A stretch of DNA of 64,000 nucleotides from the NCBI RefSeq assembly GCF_016464425.1, contig NZ_JADDKQ010000010.1, positions 209,205 to 273,204 of the forward strand. The letters run 5' to 3'. Shown piece by piece: positions 47,363 to 58,544 of this stretch (its first letter is position 1; every line of letters starts with the position of its first letter). The DNA is from Actinotalea solisilvae. GTDB taxonomy: Bacteria > Actinomycetota > Actinomycetes > Actinomycetales > Cellulomonadaceae. A program made the translations under genes and the position numbers. The notes below the pieces were generated by a model. That model was not told the origin of the DNA and searched no databases. It worked only from the letters and a program-made list of their open reading frames with translations.

Positions 47363-47830
47363 ATGCCGCGCCTGTCCGTCGGTGACCCCGCACCCGACTT
47401 CACCGTCCCCACCGCCGACGGCGGGACCTTCACCCTCTCGGAGCAGCGCGGGACGCGCGTGGTCATCTTCTTCTTCCCCGCCGCGATGACGCCCGGCTGC
47501 ACCACGCAGGCCTGCGACTTCCGCGACTCGCTCGGCGCCCTCCAGGCCGCCGGGTACACCGTCCTCGGCATCTCCCCCGACCCGGTGCCCCGCCTCCAGG
47601 AGTTCACGGAGTCCGCCGCGCTCACCTACCCGCTGGGCTCCGACCCCGACAGGGCCGTCCTGCTGGCGTACGGCGCGTACGGCGAGAAGAAGCTCTACGG
47701 CAAGACGGTCGAGGGCGTCATCCGGTCGACCGTCGTCGTCGGCGCGGACGGGGACGTCGAGGTGGCGCAGTACAACGTCAAGGCCACCGGTCACGTCGCC
47801 AAGCTCCGGCGGGACCTCGGCCTCGGCTGA
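47363..47830 (+). CDS. bcp: Thioredoxin-dependent thiol peroxidase (BCP/PrxQ)
   Basis: 155 residues. Peroxidatic Cys46 in MTPGCTTQACDF and resolving Cys51 five residues later give the alpha2 PrxQ arrangement. It reduces H2O2 and organic hydroperoxides with thioredoxin; a thioredoxin gene lies 2 kb downstream. ATG 47363 has GAGGAGG 5-6 nt upstream. Confidence 0.95.
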   Translation: MPRLSVGDPAPDFTVPTADGGTFTLSEQRGTRVVIFFFPAAMTPGCTTQACDFRDSLGALQAAGYTVLGISPDPVPRLQEFTESAALTYPLGSDPDRAVLLAYGAYGEKKLYGKTVEGVIRSTVVVGADGDVEVAQYNVKATGHVAKLRRDLGLG

Positions 47831-47848
47831 CCCCTAGGCTCGGCCCGA

Positions 47849-47930
47849 GCGCGAGTGGCGAAATCGGCAGACGCGCCAGGTTTAGGTCCTGGTGCCCTCG
47901 GGCGTGCGGGTTCGACTCCCGCCTCGCGCA
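47849..47930 (+). tRNA. tRNA-Leu (anticodon TAG)
   Basis: 82 nt, class II tRNA with a long variable arm (TGCCCTCGGGCG). Acceptor GCGCGAG/CTCGCGC with discriminator A; anticodon loop TTTAGGT gives TAG. No CCA is encoded. It starts 18 nt after bcp. Confidence 0.95.
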
Positions 47931-47951
47931 CCCCGCCCGACGGCGGCGACG

Positions 47952-48344
47952 TCAGGCGTCCGGGCGCGCCGCGTCGGCCGCCAGCGGCACGAGGAACCAC
48001 ACGCTCTTGGTGCCGTCGGGGCCGCGCTCGACCCCCCAGGCCTCCGCGAGCGTGTCGATGAGCATGACGCCGCGGCCCCCCTGGGCGGTCGGCGGGACGC
48101 GCTGCACGACCGGCAGCGAGGGCGAGGCGTCGCGGACCATCACGCGCACCGCGTCGCCGTCGCGGCGCAGGTCGAGGCGGACCTCGCCGCCCGGCGGACC
48201 GTGCCGCACGGCGTTGGTGACGGCCTCGGTGGTGAGGAGCGCGACGAGGCGCAACGCGTGCTCCGACGCGCCCTCGGCGCGGGCGAGGTTCACGGCCCAC
48301 CGGCGACAGGCGGGGATGCGGGACACCTCGGCCGCGAACCTCAC
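47952..48344 (-). CDS. RsbW-like serine kinase/anti-sigma ATPase (HATPase_c_2)
   Basis: 130 residues. The GHKL fold has the N-box LLTTEAVTNAVRHGPPGG and G-box GGRGVMLIDTLAEAWGV. Small stand-alone ATPases like this bind or phosphorylate STAS antagonists and sigma factors in partner switching. GTG 48344 was chosen because GGGAGGG lies 9 nt upstream; GTG 48362 is possible. The STAS protein at 45852 is a candidate partner but the genes are not linked. Confidence 0.88.
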   Translation of the reverse strand: MRFAAEVSRIPACRRWAVNLARAEGASEHALRLVALLTTEAVTNAVRHGPPGGEVRLDLRRDGDAVRVMVRDASPSLPVVQRVPPTAQGGRGVMLIDTLAEAWGVERGPDGTKSVWFLVPLAADAARPDA

Positions 48345-48486
48345 CTCACCGCCCTCCCGCACCCCGCGAGGGGTGCCGCTGCTCCGTCGTGGTCCGAGCG
48401 TGCCCGACCCGAGCCCGGACCGCACCCGGGCGTGCGGACCCGACGCGCGGCCGCGATCCTGGGGCCTGCGACCAGGGAGGGACGAC

Positions 48487-49386
48487 GTGCTCGAGGACTT
48501 CACGCTGGCGACCGCGCGGCTCGCCGAGGTGGACGTGCGGTACCGCATCGGCGGTCCGACGCGGCAGGGCGCCCCGGGCGGGGTCGGGAGCGAGCCGGTC
48601 GTGCTGCTGCACGGGCACCCCCGGACCCACACGACGTGGCACCGGGTCGCGCCCCTCCTCGCCCGGGACCGCACCGTCGTGTGCCCCGACCTGCGCGGCT
48701 ACGGCCTGTCCAGCGCGCCGCCGTCGGACGCGGAGCACCGGCCCTACTCCAAGCGCGCCATGGCGGGCGACGTCGCCGCGCTCATGGACCACCTGGGCCA
48801 CGAGCGGTTCGCGGTGGTCGGGCACGACCGCGGCGCCTACGTCGCCCACCGGCTCGCCGCCGACCGTCCCGAGCGCGTGACGCGGCTCGTGGTGCTCGAC
48901 GCCGTGCCCATCGGCGCGGCGCTCGAGCGCGCGGACGCCAGGTTCGCCCAGCGGTGGTGGCACTGGTTCTGGCTCGGCCAGACGGTCCGGCCCGCCGAGG
49001 ACGTCATCGTCCGGGACGCGCCCGCCTGGTACGCCCTCCAGGCCGACCCGACGCTCATGGGCGCCGAGAACCACGCCGACCTCATGGCGGCGGTGCGCGA
49101 CCCGGCGACGGTGCACGCGATGTGCGAGGACTACCGCGCGGGCCTCGGCGTCGACCGCGCGGCCGACGACGCCGACCGCGCCGCGGGACGTCGGCTCGCG
49201 TGCCCCGTCCTGGTCCTGTGGTCCACGCGCGACGACCTGGGCGAGCTGTACGACGACCCGCTCGCGGTCTGGCGCGAGTGGGCCGACGACGTCTCGGGCG
49301 GGACGGTCGACAGCGGTCACCACATGGCCGAGGAGGCGCCCGACGAGCTCGCGGCCGCCCTGGCGCGCTTCCTCGCCGGCCGCTGA
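48487..49386 (+). CDS. Alpha/beta-hydrolase, fluoroacetate/haloacetate-dehalogenase-like
   Basis: 299 residues. Nucleophile Asp114 (VVGHDRGAYV), acid Asp138 (VVLDAVP) and His278 (SGHHMAEEAPDEL) line up with haloacetate dehalogenases, as do HGHPRTHTTWHRVAP, YSKRAMAGDV and the His-Trp pair of the halide site (WWHWFWL). In characterised fluoroacetate dehalogenases two Arg residues, HDRGxRV, bind the carboxylate; here the second is Tyr. The substrate may therefore be a different halide or an epoxide. GTG 48487 has GGGAGGG upstream. Confidence 0.88.
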   Translation: MLEDFTLATARLAEVDVRYRIGGPTRQGAPGGVGSEPVVLLHGHPRTHTTWHRVAPLLARDRTVVCPDLRGYGLSSAPPSDAEHRPYSKRAMAGDVAALMDHLGHERFAVVGHDRGAYVAHRLAADRPERVTRLVVLDAVPIGAALERADARFAQRWWHWFWLGQTVRPAEDVIVRDAPAWYALQADPTLMGAENHADLMAAVRDPATVHAMCEDYRAGLGVDRAADDADRAAGRRLACPVLVLWSTRDDLGELYDDPLAVWREWADDVSGGTVDSGHHMAEEAPDELAAALARFLAGR

Positions 49387-49439
49387 GGCGTCCGGCGCCC
49401 TCGTCACCCGACCCCGCCTGACGTGAACCCACGGACGCG

Positions 49440-49471
49440 CGAGGAGGGCGCGGTCACCCGCGCCCTCCTCG
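49440..49471. terminator. Bidirectional hairpin terminator
   Basis: A 13-bp stem (49440-49452 with 49459-49471), 6-nt loop, between the convergent hydrolase and thioredoxin genes. Confidence 0.8.
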
Positions 49472-49502
49472 GTCGTGCGGTGCCGGGCGTCCCGGCGAGG
49501 TC

Positions 49503-49907
49503 TCAGTGCTGGTGCTGGTGGTCGTGCTCGTGCTCGTGGTCGTGCTCCTGGCCCTGCTCGGCGAGCTGCGCCCGCACGGCGTCCATGTCGAGGGCCTTGA
49601 CGGCCTGGACGACCTGCTCGAGGGACTGCTTGGGCAGCGCGCCCGCCTGGTTGAAGACCAGGATGCCGTCCCGGAAGGCCATGAGCGTCGGGATCGACGT
49701 GATGTTCGCCGCGGCCGCGAGGCCCTGCTCGGCCTCCGTGTCGACCTTGGCGTGGACCACGTCGGGGTGCTCGCCCGAGGACTGCTCGAACACCGGCGCG
49801 AACTGGCGGCACGGCCCGCACCACGAGGCCCAGAAGTCGACGAGCACGATGTCGTTGCTCGTCACGGTCTGCTCGAAGTCGGACTCGGTCAGCTCGACGG
49901 TCGCCAT
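49503..49907 (-). CDS. Thioredoxin with His-rich C-terminal tail
   Basis: 134 residues. Active site WCGPC (Cys30, Cys33) and the cis-Pro loop SIPTLMAF are those of a normal thioredoxin. The last 14 residues carry seven His alternating with Glu/Asp/Gln, a tail typical of metal binding (Ni, Zn or Cu) and unusual for thioredoxin. ATG 49907 has GAGAGGAAA upstream. It may reduce bcp at 47363. Confidence 0.92.
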   Translation of the reverse strand: MATVELTESDFEQTVTSNDIVLVDFWASWCGPCRQFAPVFEQSSGEHPDVVHAKVDTEAEQGLAAAANITSIPTLMAFRDGILVFNQAGALPKQSLEQVVQAVKALDMDAVRAQLAEQGQEHDHEHEHDHQHQH

Positions 49908-50085
49908 CGGGTTTCCTCTCGTTGTCGTCACGGTGGTCAACGCGTGCGCACCCTCGATATTCCGTCGGACGGGCCGCCCGCGCGCGTCAGGAGCACGTGC
50001 GGAGCGCCGCGGGACGGGCGCGCGCGGCGCGCCGAGCGACGTGGCGGCGGGGCGTGGGACGACGGCCCGCGGGCCCGGAGTCGCC

Positions 50086-50091
50086 TAGGCT
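50086..50091 (+). promoter_or_regulatory. -10 box TAGGCT of the DUF4916 gene (leaderless type)
   Basis: It ends 7 nt before GTG 50099 with no Shine-Dalgarno sequence. Confidence 0.45.
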
Positions 50092-50098
50092 GCCGCTC

Positions 50099-50650
50099 GT
50101 GACGGAGACCGCCGACTACCCCGAGGACCCCAAGCCCGACGGCTGGCTCACGCCCCGCGAGCTCGCGACGGCCCGGTCCCGGCTCCCCCTGCTCTACGTC
50201 GACGCGGTGCCCGTGCGCGTGGACGACAGCGGCGACGTCGTCGCGGTGGGCCTCCTGCTGCGGGTCAACAGCGTCGGCGAGATGACGCGCGCGCTGGTCT
50301 CGGGCCGCGTCATGTACCACGAGCGTGTGCGCGACGCCCTGCTGCGGCACCTGGAGAAGGACCTCGGCCCCGTCGCGCTCCCCCAGATCCCCGCCGCGCC
50401 GCAGCCGTTCACGGTCGCCGAGTACTTCCCGACGCCCGGCGTCACGCCGTACCACGACGTCCGCCAGCACGCCGTCTCCCTGGCGTACGTCGTCCCCGTC
50501 GCGGGTGACTGCCAGCCGCAGCAGGACGCCCTCGACCTCGCGTGGCTCACGCCCGAGGAGGCGTGCGGCGAGCAGGTCCAGGTCGAGATGACCGGCGGCC
50601 ACGGGTACCTCCTGCGCCAGGCGATGGCGCACGTCGGCCGCCTGCCCTGA
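50099..50650 (+). CDS. NUDIX-like hydrolase family protein, DUF4916
   Basis: 183 residues. The overall pattern (LPLLYVDAVPVRVDDSGDVVAVGLLLRVN ... RALVSGRVMYHERVRDALLRHLEKDLGP) is a NUDIX fold, but the canonical GX5EX7REUXEEXGU box is degraded: the region RVRDALLRHLEKDLG lacks the REUxEE acidic set. Catalytic activity is therefore doubtful. This is the actinobacterial DUF4916 type. It ends 9 nt from the convergent ABC-F gene. Confidence 0.85.
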   Translation: MTETADYPEDPKPDGWLTPRELATARSRLPLLYVDAVPVRVDDSGDVVAVGLLLRVNSVGEMTRALVSGRVMYHERVRDALLRHLEKDLGPVALPQIPAAPQPFTVAEYFPTPGVTPYHDVRQHAVSLAYVVPVAGDCQPQQDALDLAWLTPEEACGEQVQVEMTGGHGYLLRQAMAHVGRLP

Positions 50651-50659
50651 CCCACGGCG

Positions 50660-52404
<1,745 letters not shown>

Positions 52405-52408
<4 letters not shown>

Positions 52409-53037
52409 AGCCTCGAGGCGACCACGGGGGCGAGCGCGCGGAACGCCTGACCGCGGTGGGAGATGGCGTTCTTCTCCTCCGCGGTGAGCTCGGCGCACGT
52501 GAGCGGGCTGCCGGCGGCTCGCGCGGGCTGGACGTCGGGCACGAGCACCGGGTCGTAGCCGAAGCCGCCGTCGCCCCGGGGCACGCGCGCCAGCCGGCCG
52601 CGCAGCACGCCGGTCTCGACGTGTTCGAACCCGTCGGGCGTCACGAGCGCCGCGGCGCACGTGAACCCCGCCCCGCGGTGCGCGTCGGGGACGTCCGCGA
52701 CCTGGGCGAGAAGCAGGGCGAGGTTGGCGGCGTCGTCGCCGTGCCGTCCGGCCCAGCGCGCCGAGAAGATGCCGGGCGCGCCGCCGAGGACGTCGACGCA
52801 CAGCCCCGAGTCGTCCGCGACCGCGGGCAGCCCCGTCGCCGCCGCGAGCGCGCGCGCCTTGAGCAGGGCGTTCTCGGCGAACGTCACGCCGTCCTCGTGC
52901 GGCGGCTCCGTGCCGAGGTCGGCCGCGCCCACGACGTCGGCCGGGTCGAGGTCGGGGACGACGGGGCCGAGGATCGAACGCAGCTCGCGGACCTTGTGCG
53001 GGTTGTGGGTCGCGAGGACGAGACGCGCCACCGTCAC
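52405..53037 (-). CDS. rdgB: Non-canonical purine NTP pyrophosphatase (dITP/XTP)
   Basis: 210 residues. HAM1 family: [13 protein letters not shown] (~7-19, substrate-binding), [35 protein letters not shown] and FGYDPV; also the [13 protein letters not shown] ending. It hydrolyses dITP, XTP and dUTP-like nucleotides. GTG 53037 overlaps the rph stop (GTGA), the same order as in M. tuberculosis. Confidence 0.95.
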
Positions 53038-53798
53038 GCGCCCTGGGCGAGTGCGACGGCCTGGAGCTCGGTGAGGCGCGCGGTGCCCGCGACCGCGAGG
53101 TCGAGCAGCACGTCGAGCTCGCGCCGGTCGAAGGGCGTCTGCTCGGCGGTGCCCTGCACCTCGACGAAGTGCCCCCGGCCGGTGACGACGACGTTCATGT
53201 CGGTCTCGGCCCGCACGTCCTCCACGTAGGGGAGGTCGAGCATGGGCACGCCGTCGATGATGCCGACGCTCACGGCGGCGACGGAGTCGGTGAGCACGTC
53301 GCCCTTGCCCTTGATGCGGCCCGTGCGACGTCCCCACGCGACCGCGTCGGCGAGCGCGACGTAGGCACCCGTGATCGCCGCGGTGCGCGTGCCGCCGTCG
53401 GCCTGGAGGACGTCGCAGTCGAGGACGATCGTGTTCTCGCCGAGCGCCTTGACGTCGATCACGGCGCGGAGCGAGCGCCCGATGAGGCGCGAGATCTCGT
53501 GCGTCCGGCCGCCCACGCGGCCCTTGACCGACTCGCGGTCGCTGCGGGTCGACGTCGACCGCGGCAGCATCGCGTACTCGGCGGTGACCCAGCCCTCGCC
53601 CGAGCCCTTCTTCCAGCGCGGGACGCCCTCGGTGAACGACGCGGCGCACAGGACGCGCGTGCGGCCGAACTCGACGAGCACGCTGCCCTCGGCGGCGTCG
53701 AGCCAGTGGCGGGTGAGGGTCACGGGCCGCAGCTCGTCGGGGCGGCGGCCGTCGGCGCGGGTCGCCGGTGTGGATGTCGAGGTGGTGGGGGACGTCAT
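53034..53798 (-). CDS. rph: Ribonuclease PH
   Basis: 254 residues. 3'-5' phosphorolytic tRNA trimming enzyme: [15 protein letters not shown] (~14), [29 protein letters not shown], and the phosphate-binding [15 protein letters not shown]. Full length. First of a minus-strand run rph-rdgB-ABC-F. A new plus-strand gene begins 95 nt upstream. Confidence 0.96.
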   Translation of the reverse strand: MTSPTTSTSTPATRADGRRPDELRPVTLTRHWLDAAEGSVLVEFGRTRVLCAASFTEGVPRWKKGSGEGWVTAEYAMLPRSTSTRSDRESVKGRVGGRTHEISRLIGRSLRAVIDVKALGENTIVLDCDVLQADGGTRTAAITGAYVALADAVAWGRRTGRIKGKGDVLTDSVAAVSVGIIDGVPMLDLPYVEDVRAETDMNVVVTGRGHFVEVQGTAEQTPFDRRELDVLLDLAVAGTARLTELQAVALAQGA

Positions 53799-53892
53799 GG
53801 GGACGACCCTAGGCGACACGTCGGGAGGTCCCGAGCCGACGACACCTGGCGGCCCTACTCTTCCACGCGATGGTCGGCCGGAGGGAGGCGAC

Positions 53893-55845
53893 GTGGAACA
53901 GCAGTCGCTGACCCGGGACGTCGCCGGGCTGCTGGGTCCCGTCGTGCCGGCTGGACCCCTCCGCGCGGCCGTGGTGATGGCCCTCGCCGGGGCGGTGGTG
54001 GTCACGGCGGCCCGTGCGCCGGAGACGCCGCTGACCGCTGAGGTCGTCACGTCGGCGCCCGCTGTGCTGGGATCGCTGGTGCAGGCCGCCGCCCTCGCCG
54101 GCGCGGTGCTCGCCTTCCACTCGACCGCCGCCGGGCTCGCCCTCACCTCAGTCAGCCTGCTCACTCTGGGCGTGCTGCCGCACGGCCACCAAGGAGTTCC
54201 GCTGCCGTGGCTCGTCGCGGGCGGTGCGCTCGCCGTGCTCTCGCTGGTCGACGGGGCGACGCGTGCCCGGCGGTCGCTCCTGGCCCGGCAGGTGCTCGGC
54301 GCGGCGACACCGCTGGCACCGCCCGCGCTGAGGCATGGGCACGCACCGGCGATCCTCCGCCTCGGCCGATGGCGTCTGGTGGTAGCGGCCCTCCTCCTCG
54401 CCGTGACTGCGGGCTCGACGGGCTGGTGGTGGCACGAGGCCAACGAGCTCGCCGCGTTCCGCGCGCGCGCAAAGGAGGTGCCCACCGTCGTCGCTGCGGT
54501 CGCCGACGACGGGAGGACGATCGAGGTCGTCGTCGACGGCATGACGTTGCGCGTCCCCACCCACGCGCACGGGTATGTCCCGGACGAGCGGGTGCTGGTC
54601 CGGGTCGAGCGCGCGACGGGCCGGGCCGAGGTCGTCGACGACGTCGCGGACCCGTCGGTGGTGCTCCTGCTCGGCATGCCGTCCGCGGTCGTCGCGATCG
54701 CCCTGGTCAGTCGCACGTGGCGGCTCCGGCGGCAGGTCGGCGAGCTGCTCACCACCTCCCAGCCCGCCGTCTCGACCCTCGCCACGGGTGCGCCGCGGGC
54801 TCATGGTGTCCTCCTGAGCCCGGTCGACGACGTCACCGCCATCGCCGGGATCGCGCCGCGTCTTGTCGCCGTCGCGGGTCCGGGTGTCTTCGAGCACGCC
54901 GACCACACGCTCGACGACGGGGAGGACGACGGGGATGCGTGGGAGGAGGAGGAGGAGGAGGAGTGGGGCGTCGACGCGGAGGGCGGTGACGACCTGGACG
55001 ACGGCTTCGACCCCGAACGGCCCTCGGGCGCGACCGGGCGCCCGGACGTGTCGGCGATGAGCGACCAGGAGCTCGTCCGCCTGGCTCGAGAGCGCCGGTG
55101 GTTCGAGCGGGAGGCGCCGCCACGGTCCGGCACCGACGCCTGGGCGCTCCAGGAGGTCGTCGTCGCGGGCCGTCTCGACCGGTCGGGGCCGGTCCTCGTG
55201 CGCCGGGGCGACGAAGTACTGGTGTCGACCGGGACGCTCGGGCACCCCCTGTGGCGCTCGATCCGCCCGGCGAGCACCCCGGCGACGGAGCCCTTGAGCA
55301 CCCGCGCCGCCTACGGCCGGGCACGCGGCGCGGCGCTCATGGCCGTCGGGCGGGCGGCAGGTTCCTGGCTGCCCTGGGCCCTTCTGCCTGTCGTCGCGTC
55401 GACGTCGTGGTGGGTGGTCACGATCACCGGCCCCAGCCTCCGCCTGCTGGGCGCGGCGGTGACGTTCGCCACGGTCCCCTGGGCCCTCTCGGTGATCGGC
55501 ACACCCGCGCTCGCCTTCGGACCGCGCGCGCTGCGGTGCTCGGGCCTGCTCCTGGACACGCGCATCCCGTGGGCGCGCGTCACCGGCGAGGCCGTGGACG
55601 GCGACACCCTCGTGATCCGCTACGACGACGGCCGTCCCGGCGGAGACGCGCTGCTCCTGCGTTCCGACCCCGAGCTGCGGCGACTTACCAAGGACGAGGC
55701 GTCGACCGGCCAGCTGGCCGAGCGCGTGCGAGCGGCCCGAACTCTGAGCGGCGCCCGCGGGCGGGTCGTCGTGCACCCGTCACCGGCCCTGCTCGCCGGC
55801 CTCGCCTGGCTGGCGGTCATGGTGGCGCCCGCGCTCGCGCAGTGA
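53893..55845 (+). CDS. Large membrane protein of unknown function
   Basis: 650 residues; family not recognised. About eight hydrophobic segments: ~18-38, ~52-90 (two), ~100-116, ~155-178, a ~70-residue extracytoplasmic beta-rich domain (~180-250), a TM at ~255-273, a cytosolic acidic stretch including EEEEEEE (~340-375), TMs at ~490-510 and ~520-540, and a small PH-like beta domain (~550-620), before a final helix ending [11 protein letters not shown] 53893 has GGGAGG. It interrupts the otherwise conserved order between the metallo-hydrolase and rph, on the opposite strand. Its codons look a little less GC3-biased than its neighbours, which could indicate acquisition; this is impression only. 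Confidence 0.75.
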   Translation: MEQQSLTRDVAGLLGPVVPAGPLRAAVVMALAGAVVVTAARAPETPLTAEVVTSAPAVLGSLVQAAALAGAVLAFHSTAAGLALTSVSLLTLGVLPHGHQGVPLPWLVAGGALAVLSLVDGATRARRSLLARQVLGAATPLAPPALRHGHAPAILRLGRWRLVVAALLLAVTAGSTGWWWHEANELAAFRARAKEVPTVVAAVADDGRTIEVVVDGMTLRVPTHAHGYVPDERVLVRVERATGRAEVVDDVADPSVVLLLGMPSAVVAIALVSRTWRLRRQVGELLTTSQPAVSTLATGAPRAHGVLLSPVDDVTAIAGIAPRLVAVAGPGVFEHADHTLDDGEDDGDAWEEEEEEEWGVDAEGGDDLDDGFDPERPSGATGRPDVSAMSDQELVRLARERRWFEREAPPRSGTDAWALQEVVVAGRLDRSGPVLVRRGDEVLVSTGTLGHPLWRSIRPASTPATEPLSTRAAYGRARGAALMAVGRAAGSWLPWALLPVVASTSWWVVTITGPSLRLLGAAVTFATVPWALSVIGTPALAFGPRALRCSGLLLDTRIPWARVTGEAVDGDTLVIRYDDGRPGGDALLLRSDPELRRLTKDEASTGQLAERVRAARTLSGARGRVVVHPSPALLAGLAWLAVMVAPALAQ

Positions 55846-55856
55846 CCGTCCCGACG

Positions 55857-56648
55857 TCAGAGCCGGACGACCATCCCGGGCCGTGCGGCGTCGACCGGCC
55901 CGGGGTAGACCTCTCGGGCCTCGGCGGTCGCGACGTCCGGGGCGTTCCACGCCGGGACGTGCGTGAGGAGCAGGCGCCGGGCTCCCCCGGCCGCGGCGGC
56001 CTCGCCCGCGCGGCGGCCCGTGAGGTGGATGCCGCGGACCGCGTCGTCGCGGCCCTCGACGAACGCCGCCTCGGACAGGAGGAGGTCGGCGCCGGTCGCG
56101 AGCGTCACGACGCCGTCGCACGCGTCGGTGTCCCCCGTGTACGCGAGCACGACGGTGCGCGCCGGGTCGTCCTCCGCCGGGCCCTCGACGCGCACGCCGA
56201 ACGCGGGGACCGGGTGGTGGACGGCCACGGGCGTGAGGGTGAGCGGACCGACGGGCACGGGCGCCTCCGGGTCCCACAGGCGCACCGCGAGCTGGTCGGT
56301 GAGCCGCTCGCCCGCCTCGGTGCCGTACGCCTCCTCGAGCCGGCGCTCGGTGCCCACAGGTCCGTGCACGGGCAGCGGGTCGCGGACACGGCCGTCGGGC
56401 CGGTACTTGAGGTACACGTACAGCCCGCACAGGTCGGCCATGTGGTCCGGGTGCAGGTGGGACAGCGCGACCGCGTCGACGTCGGCCGGGTCGAGCAGGG
56501 CCTGGAGCGGCCCGAGCGCGCCGCTGCCCAGGTCCAGGAGCACCGACCAGGTGCGGCCGGCGTCGTCGTCGGCCTGGACGAGGTAGCAGGACGCGGCCGA
56601 GCTCGGCCCGGGGAAGGAGCCGGCGCAGCCGACGACCGTGAGCCTCAT
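55857..56648 (-). CDS. MBL-fold metallo-hydrolase, Rv1339-like (putative cyclic nucleotide phosphodiesterase)
   Basis: 263 residues. Zinc-binding motif [10 protein letters not shown] (~65-74), with further His/Asp in TGDTDACD and the ending LTHVP. It sits directly after murI (ATGA overlap). In M. tuberculosis the murI neighbour Rv1339 has this fold and cAMP phosphodiesterase activity, so a role in cAMP turnover is likely but not shown here. Confidence 0.88.
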   Translation of the reverse strand: MRLTVVGCAGSFPGPSSAASCYLVQADDDAGRTWSVLLDLGSGALGPLQALLDPADVDAVALSHLHPDHMADLCGLYVYLKYRPDGRVRDPLPVHGPVGTERRLEEAYGTEAGERLTDQLAVRLWDPEAPVPVGPLTLTPVAVHHPVPAFGVRVEGPAEDDPARTVVLAYTGDTDACDGVVTLATGADLLLSEAAFVEGRDDAVRGIHLTGRRAGEAAAAGGARRLLLTHVPAWNAPDVATAEAREVYPGPVDAARPGMVVRL

Positions 56649-57463
56649 GCGCGCAGGCTCGCGGCGGGCTCGACGGCGACGACCTCCGGCCCGAGGAAGC
56701 GGCGGGCCAGGGTCGCGAAGGACCCGGCGTCCCCCGTCGCGAGGAAGCGGTGCTCGGGCGGGCCGAGGGCCGGGTCGCGCTCGAGGTTGTGCGCCACGAG
56801 CGTGCGGTAGACGTCCTTGGCGGTCTCCTCCGCGCTCGAGACGAGGGTGACCTCCTCGCCCATGACGTAGGAGATGACGCCGGTGAGCAGTGGGTAGTGC
56901 GTGCAGCCGAGCACGAGCGTGTCGACGTCGGCGGCGACGATCGGCGCGAGGGACTCGCGCGCGACGTCGAGCACCTCGGGGCCCGACGTGCGGCCCGCCT
57001 CGACGAGCTCGACGAAGCCCGGGCACGCCTGGGACGTCACCGTGAGGCGCGCGGCGACCGCGAAGGCGTCGTCGTAGGCGCGGGACTCGACCGTGGCGCG
57101 CGTGCCGATGACCCCGACCCGCCCCGTGCGCGTGGCCGCGGCCGCGCGGCGCGCCGCGGGCAGGATCACCTCGACGACCGGGAGGCCGCGGCGCTGGGTG
57201 TACCGCTCGCGCGCGTCGCGGAGCACGGCCGCCGACGCGCTGTTGCACGCGATGACCAGCATCTTCACACCCGCGTCGACGAGGTCGTCCATGACCTCGA
57301 GCGCGTGCGCGCGCACGGCGGCCAGGGGCTTGGGGCCGTACGGGCCGTTGGCGGTGTCCCCGATGTAGAGGACCGACTCGTGGGGGAGCTGGTCGAGCAC
57401 CGCGCGCGCGACGGTGAGGCCGCCCACGCCGGAGTCGAAGATCCCGATGGGCGCGTCGCTCAC
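56645..57463 (-). CDS. murI: Glutamate racemase
   Basis: 272 residues. The two catalytic cysteines are in [10 protein letters not shown] (~73) and LGCTHYPLL (~185). [12 protein letters not shown] (~11) and the [11 protein letters not shown] loop are family marks. It makes D-glutamate for peptidoglycan. GTG 57463 is preceded by TACTCT at 6 nt, a leaderless start. The next gene upstream (DUF2017) ends 20 nt away. Confidence 0.96.
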   Translation of the reverse strand: MSDAPIGIFDSGVGGLTVARAVLDQLPHESVLYIGDTANGPYGPKPLAAVRAHALEVMDDLVDAGVKMLVIACNSASAAVLRDARERYTQRRGLPVVEVILPAARRAAAATRTGRVGVIGTRATVESRAYDDAFAVAARLTVTSQACPGFVELVEAGRTSGPEVLDVARESLAPIVAADVDTLVLGCTHYPLLTGVISYVMGEEVTLVSSAEETAKDVYRTLVAHNLERDPALGPPEHRFLATGDAGSFATLARRFLGPEVVAVEPAASLRA

Positions 57464-57469
57464 ACCCCG

Positions 57470-57475
57470 AGAGTA
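57470..57475 (-). promoter_or_regulatory. -10 box TACTCT of murI (leaderless type)
   Basis: It lies in the 20-nt gap after the DUF2017 gene, 6 nt before GTG 57463. Suggests murI and the metallo-hydrolase can be transcribed independently of clpS-DUF2017. Confidence 0.45.
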
Positions 57476-57483
57476 GTCGGCGC

Positions 57484-58098
57484 CTACCCGCGTTCCCGCC
57501 GCGCGCGGGGCAGCTCGCCCAGCATGAGCCCGACGAGCGACTCCTGGAGCTGCGTGAGCACCGCGTACACGGCCGCGAGCAGGTGGCGCGGGGACGGCTC
57601 CTGCGGCCCGACCTCGGCCGCGAGCCGGTAGACGTCCTCGGCGTCCTCGTCGGTGCGCACCCCCAGCCGCTCGGAGATGACGAGGCGGATGTCGGTGAGC
57701 GCGGCCGCGACGCCCGGCGCCTCGCTCGGCACGACGACGACCTCGGTGCGGGCGTCCGCGAGCGCCGCCCGCAGGCGTGCGAGGTTCGCGGCCTTGGTCG
57801 CGCGCAGGTCGGCCTCGGTGAACCGGCGGAACTCGGCCGAGACCTCGGCGTCGGGCGAGGCGTCCGGCAGGAGGCGGCGCAGCGCCGGGTCGTCGGGCGG
57901 CGCGACGGGCAGCGGCTCGAGCTCGAGCGCGTCGAGCGGGTGCCGGCTCGCGCCCCGGGCCCGGCGGCCGAGGCTCTCGTCCCCGCCGAGCAGCTCGACG
58001 ACCTCGTCGACGACGTCGAGCAGCACGGCCCGTTCCGTCGGCGCGATGGCCACCACCCAGCCGCCGTCGTCCGGGCGGAAGGTCCAGGGGGTGCTCAC
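57484..58098 (-). CDS. DUF2017 family protein
   Basis: 204 residues, mainly helical, no TM. The segment [20 protein letters not shown] (~115-134) and the C-terminal [34 protein letters not shown] are typical of DUF2017, which in actinobacteria is nearly always next to clpS (Rv1332 in M. tuberculosis). The GTG start overlaps the clpS stop (GTGA). Function unknown; the link with ClpS points to proteolysis. Confidence 0.9.
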   Translation of the reverse strand: MSTPWTFRPDDGGWVVAIAPTERAVLLDVVDEVVELLGGDESLGRRARGASRHPLDALELEPLPVAPPDDPALRRLLPDASPDAEVSAEFRRFTEADLRATKAANLARLRAALADARTEVVVVPSEAPGVAAALTDIRLVISERLGVRTDEDAEDVYRLAAEVGPQEPSPRHLLAAVYAVLTQLQESLVGLMLGELPRARRERG

Positions 58099-58460
58099 GC
58101 GGCGCCCCGTCCCGACGCCTGCACCGTCGCCCACAGGCCGAACCCGTGCATCGCCTGCGTGTCGGTCTCCATCTGCTCGCGGGTGCCGTGCGAGACGGTC
58201 GCGCGTCCCTCCTCGTGGACCTGCCGCATGAGGCGCTCGGCGCGCTCGGCCGGCATGCCGAAGTAGGACCGGAAGACGTAGGTGACGTAGCTCATGAGGT
58301 TCACCGGGTCGTTCCAGACGACCGTGACCCACACGTCCGCCGTGCCGAGCTCCTCGCGGGTCCGCACGTCCTCGGACGGCACGGTCGAGGACGTCGCCCG
58401 CGCCCCGGCACGGACCACCGACCGGGCGCTCGGCACCCGCGTCCCCCTCGTCGACCCCAC
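58095..58460 (-). CDS. clpS: ATP-dependent Clp protease adaptor ClpS
   Basis: 121 residues. The core [19 protein letters not shown] (~44-62) and [19 protein letters not shown] are the ClpS fold, including the Asn-Asp-Pro N-degron pocket edge. The N-terminal ~40 residues are a flexible extension. It delivers N-degron substrates to ClpA/ClpC. GTG 58460 has GAGG 6 nt upstream. Divergent from pncB, as in M. tuberculosis. Confidence 0.95.
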   Translation of the reverse strand: MGSTRGTRVPSARSVVRAGARATSSTVPSEDVRTREELGTADVWVTVVWNDPVNLMSYVTYVFRSYFGMPAERAERLMRQVHEEGRATVSHGTREQMETDTQAMHGFGLWATVQASGRGAA

Positions 58461-58531
58461 CGCCTCAGTCTAGGGAGGACGCGCCGCGACCGCCGTCGTG
58501 GCCGGACGAGCGGGACCCGTGATCATGCCCC

Positions 58532-58537
58532 TACGGT
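58532..58537 (+). promoter_or_regulatory. -10 box TACGGT of pncB (leaderless type)
   Basis: It ends 7 nt before ATG 58545; no Shine-Dalgarno sequence. Confidence 0.5.
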
Positions 58538-58544
58538 GGGGCGC

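Noticed and set aside
54940..54970. GAG-trinucleotide run in the 650-residue membrane protein gene as a mobile-element or microsatellite insertion
   Set aside because: It keeps frame, encodes a plausible acidic stretch (seven Glu) and is embedded in a wider Asp/Glu-rich region.
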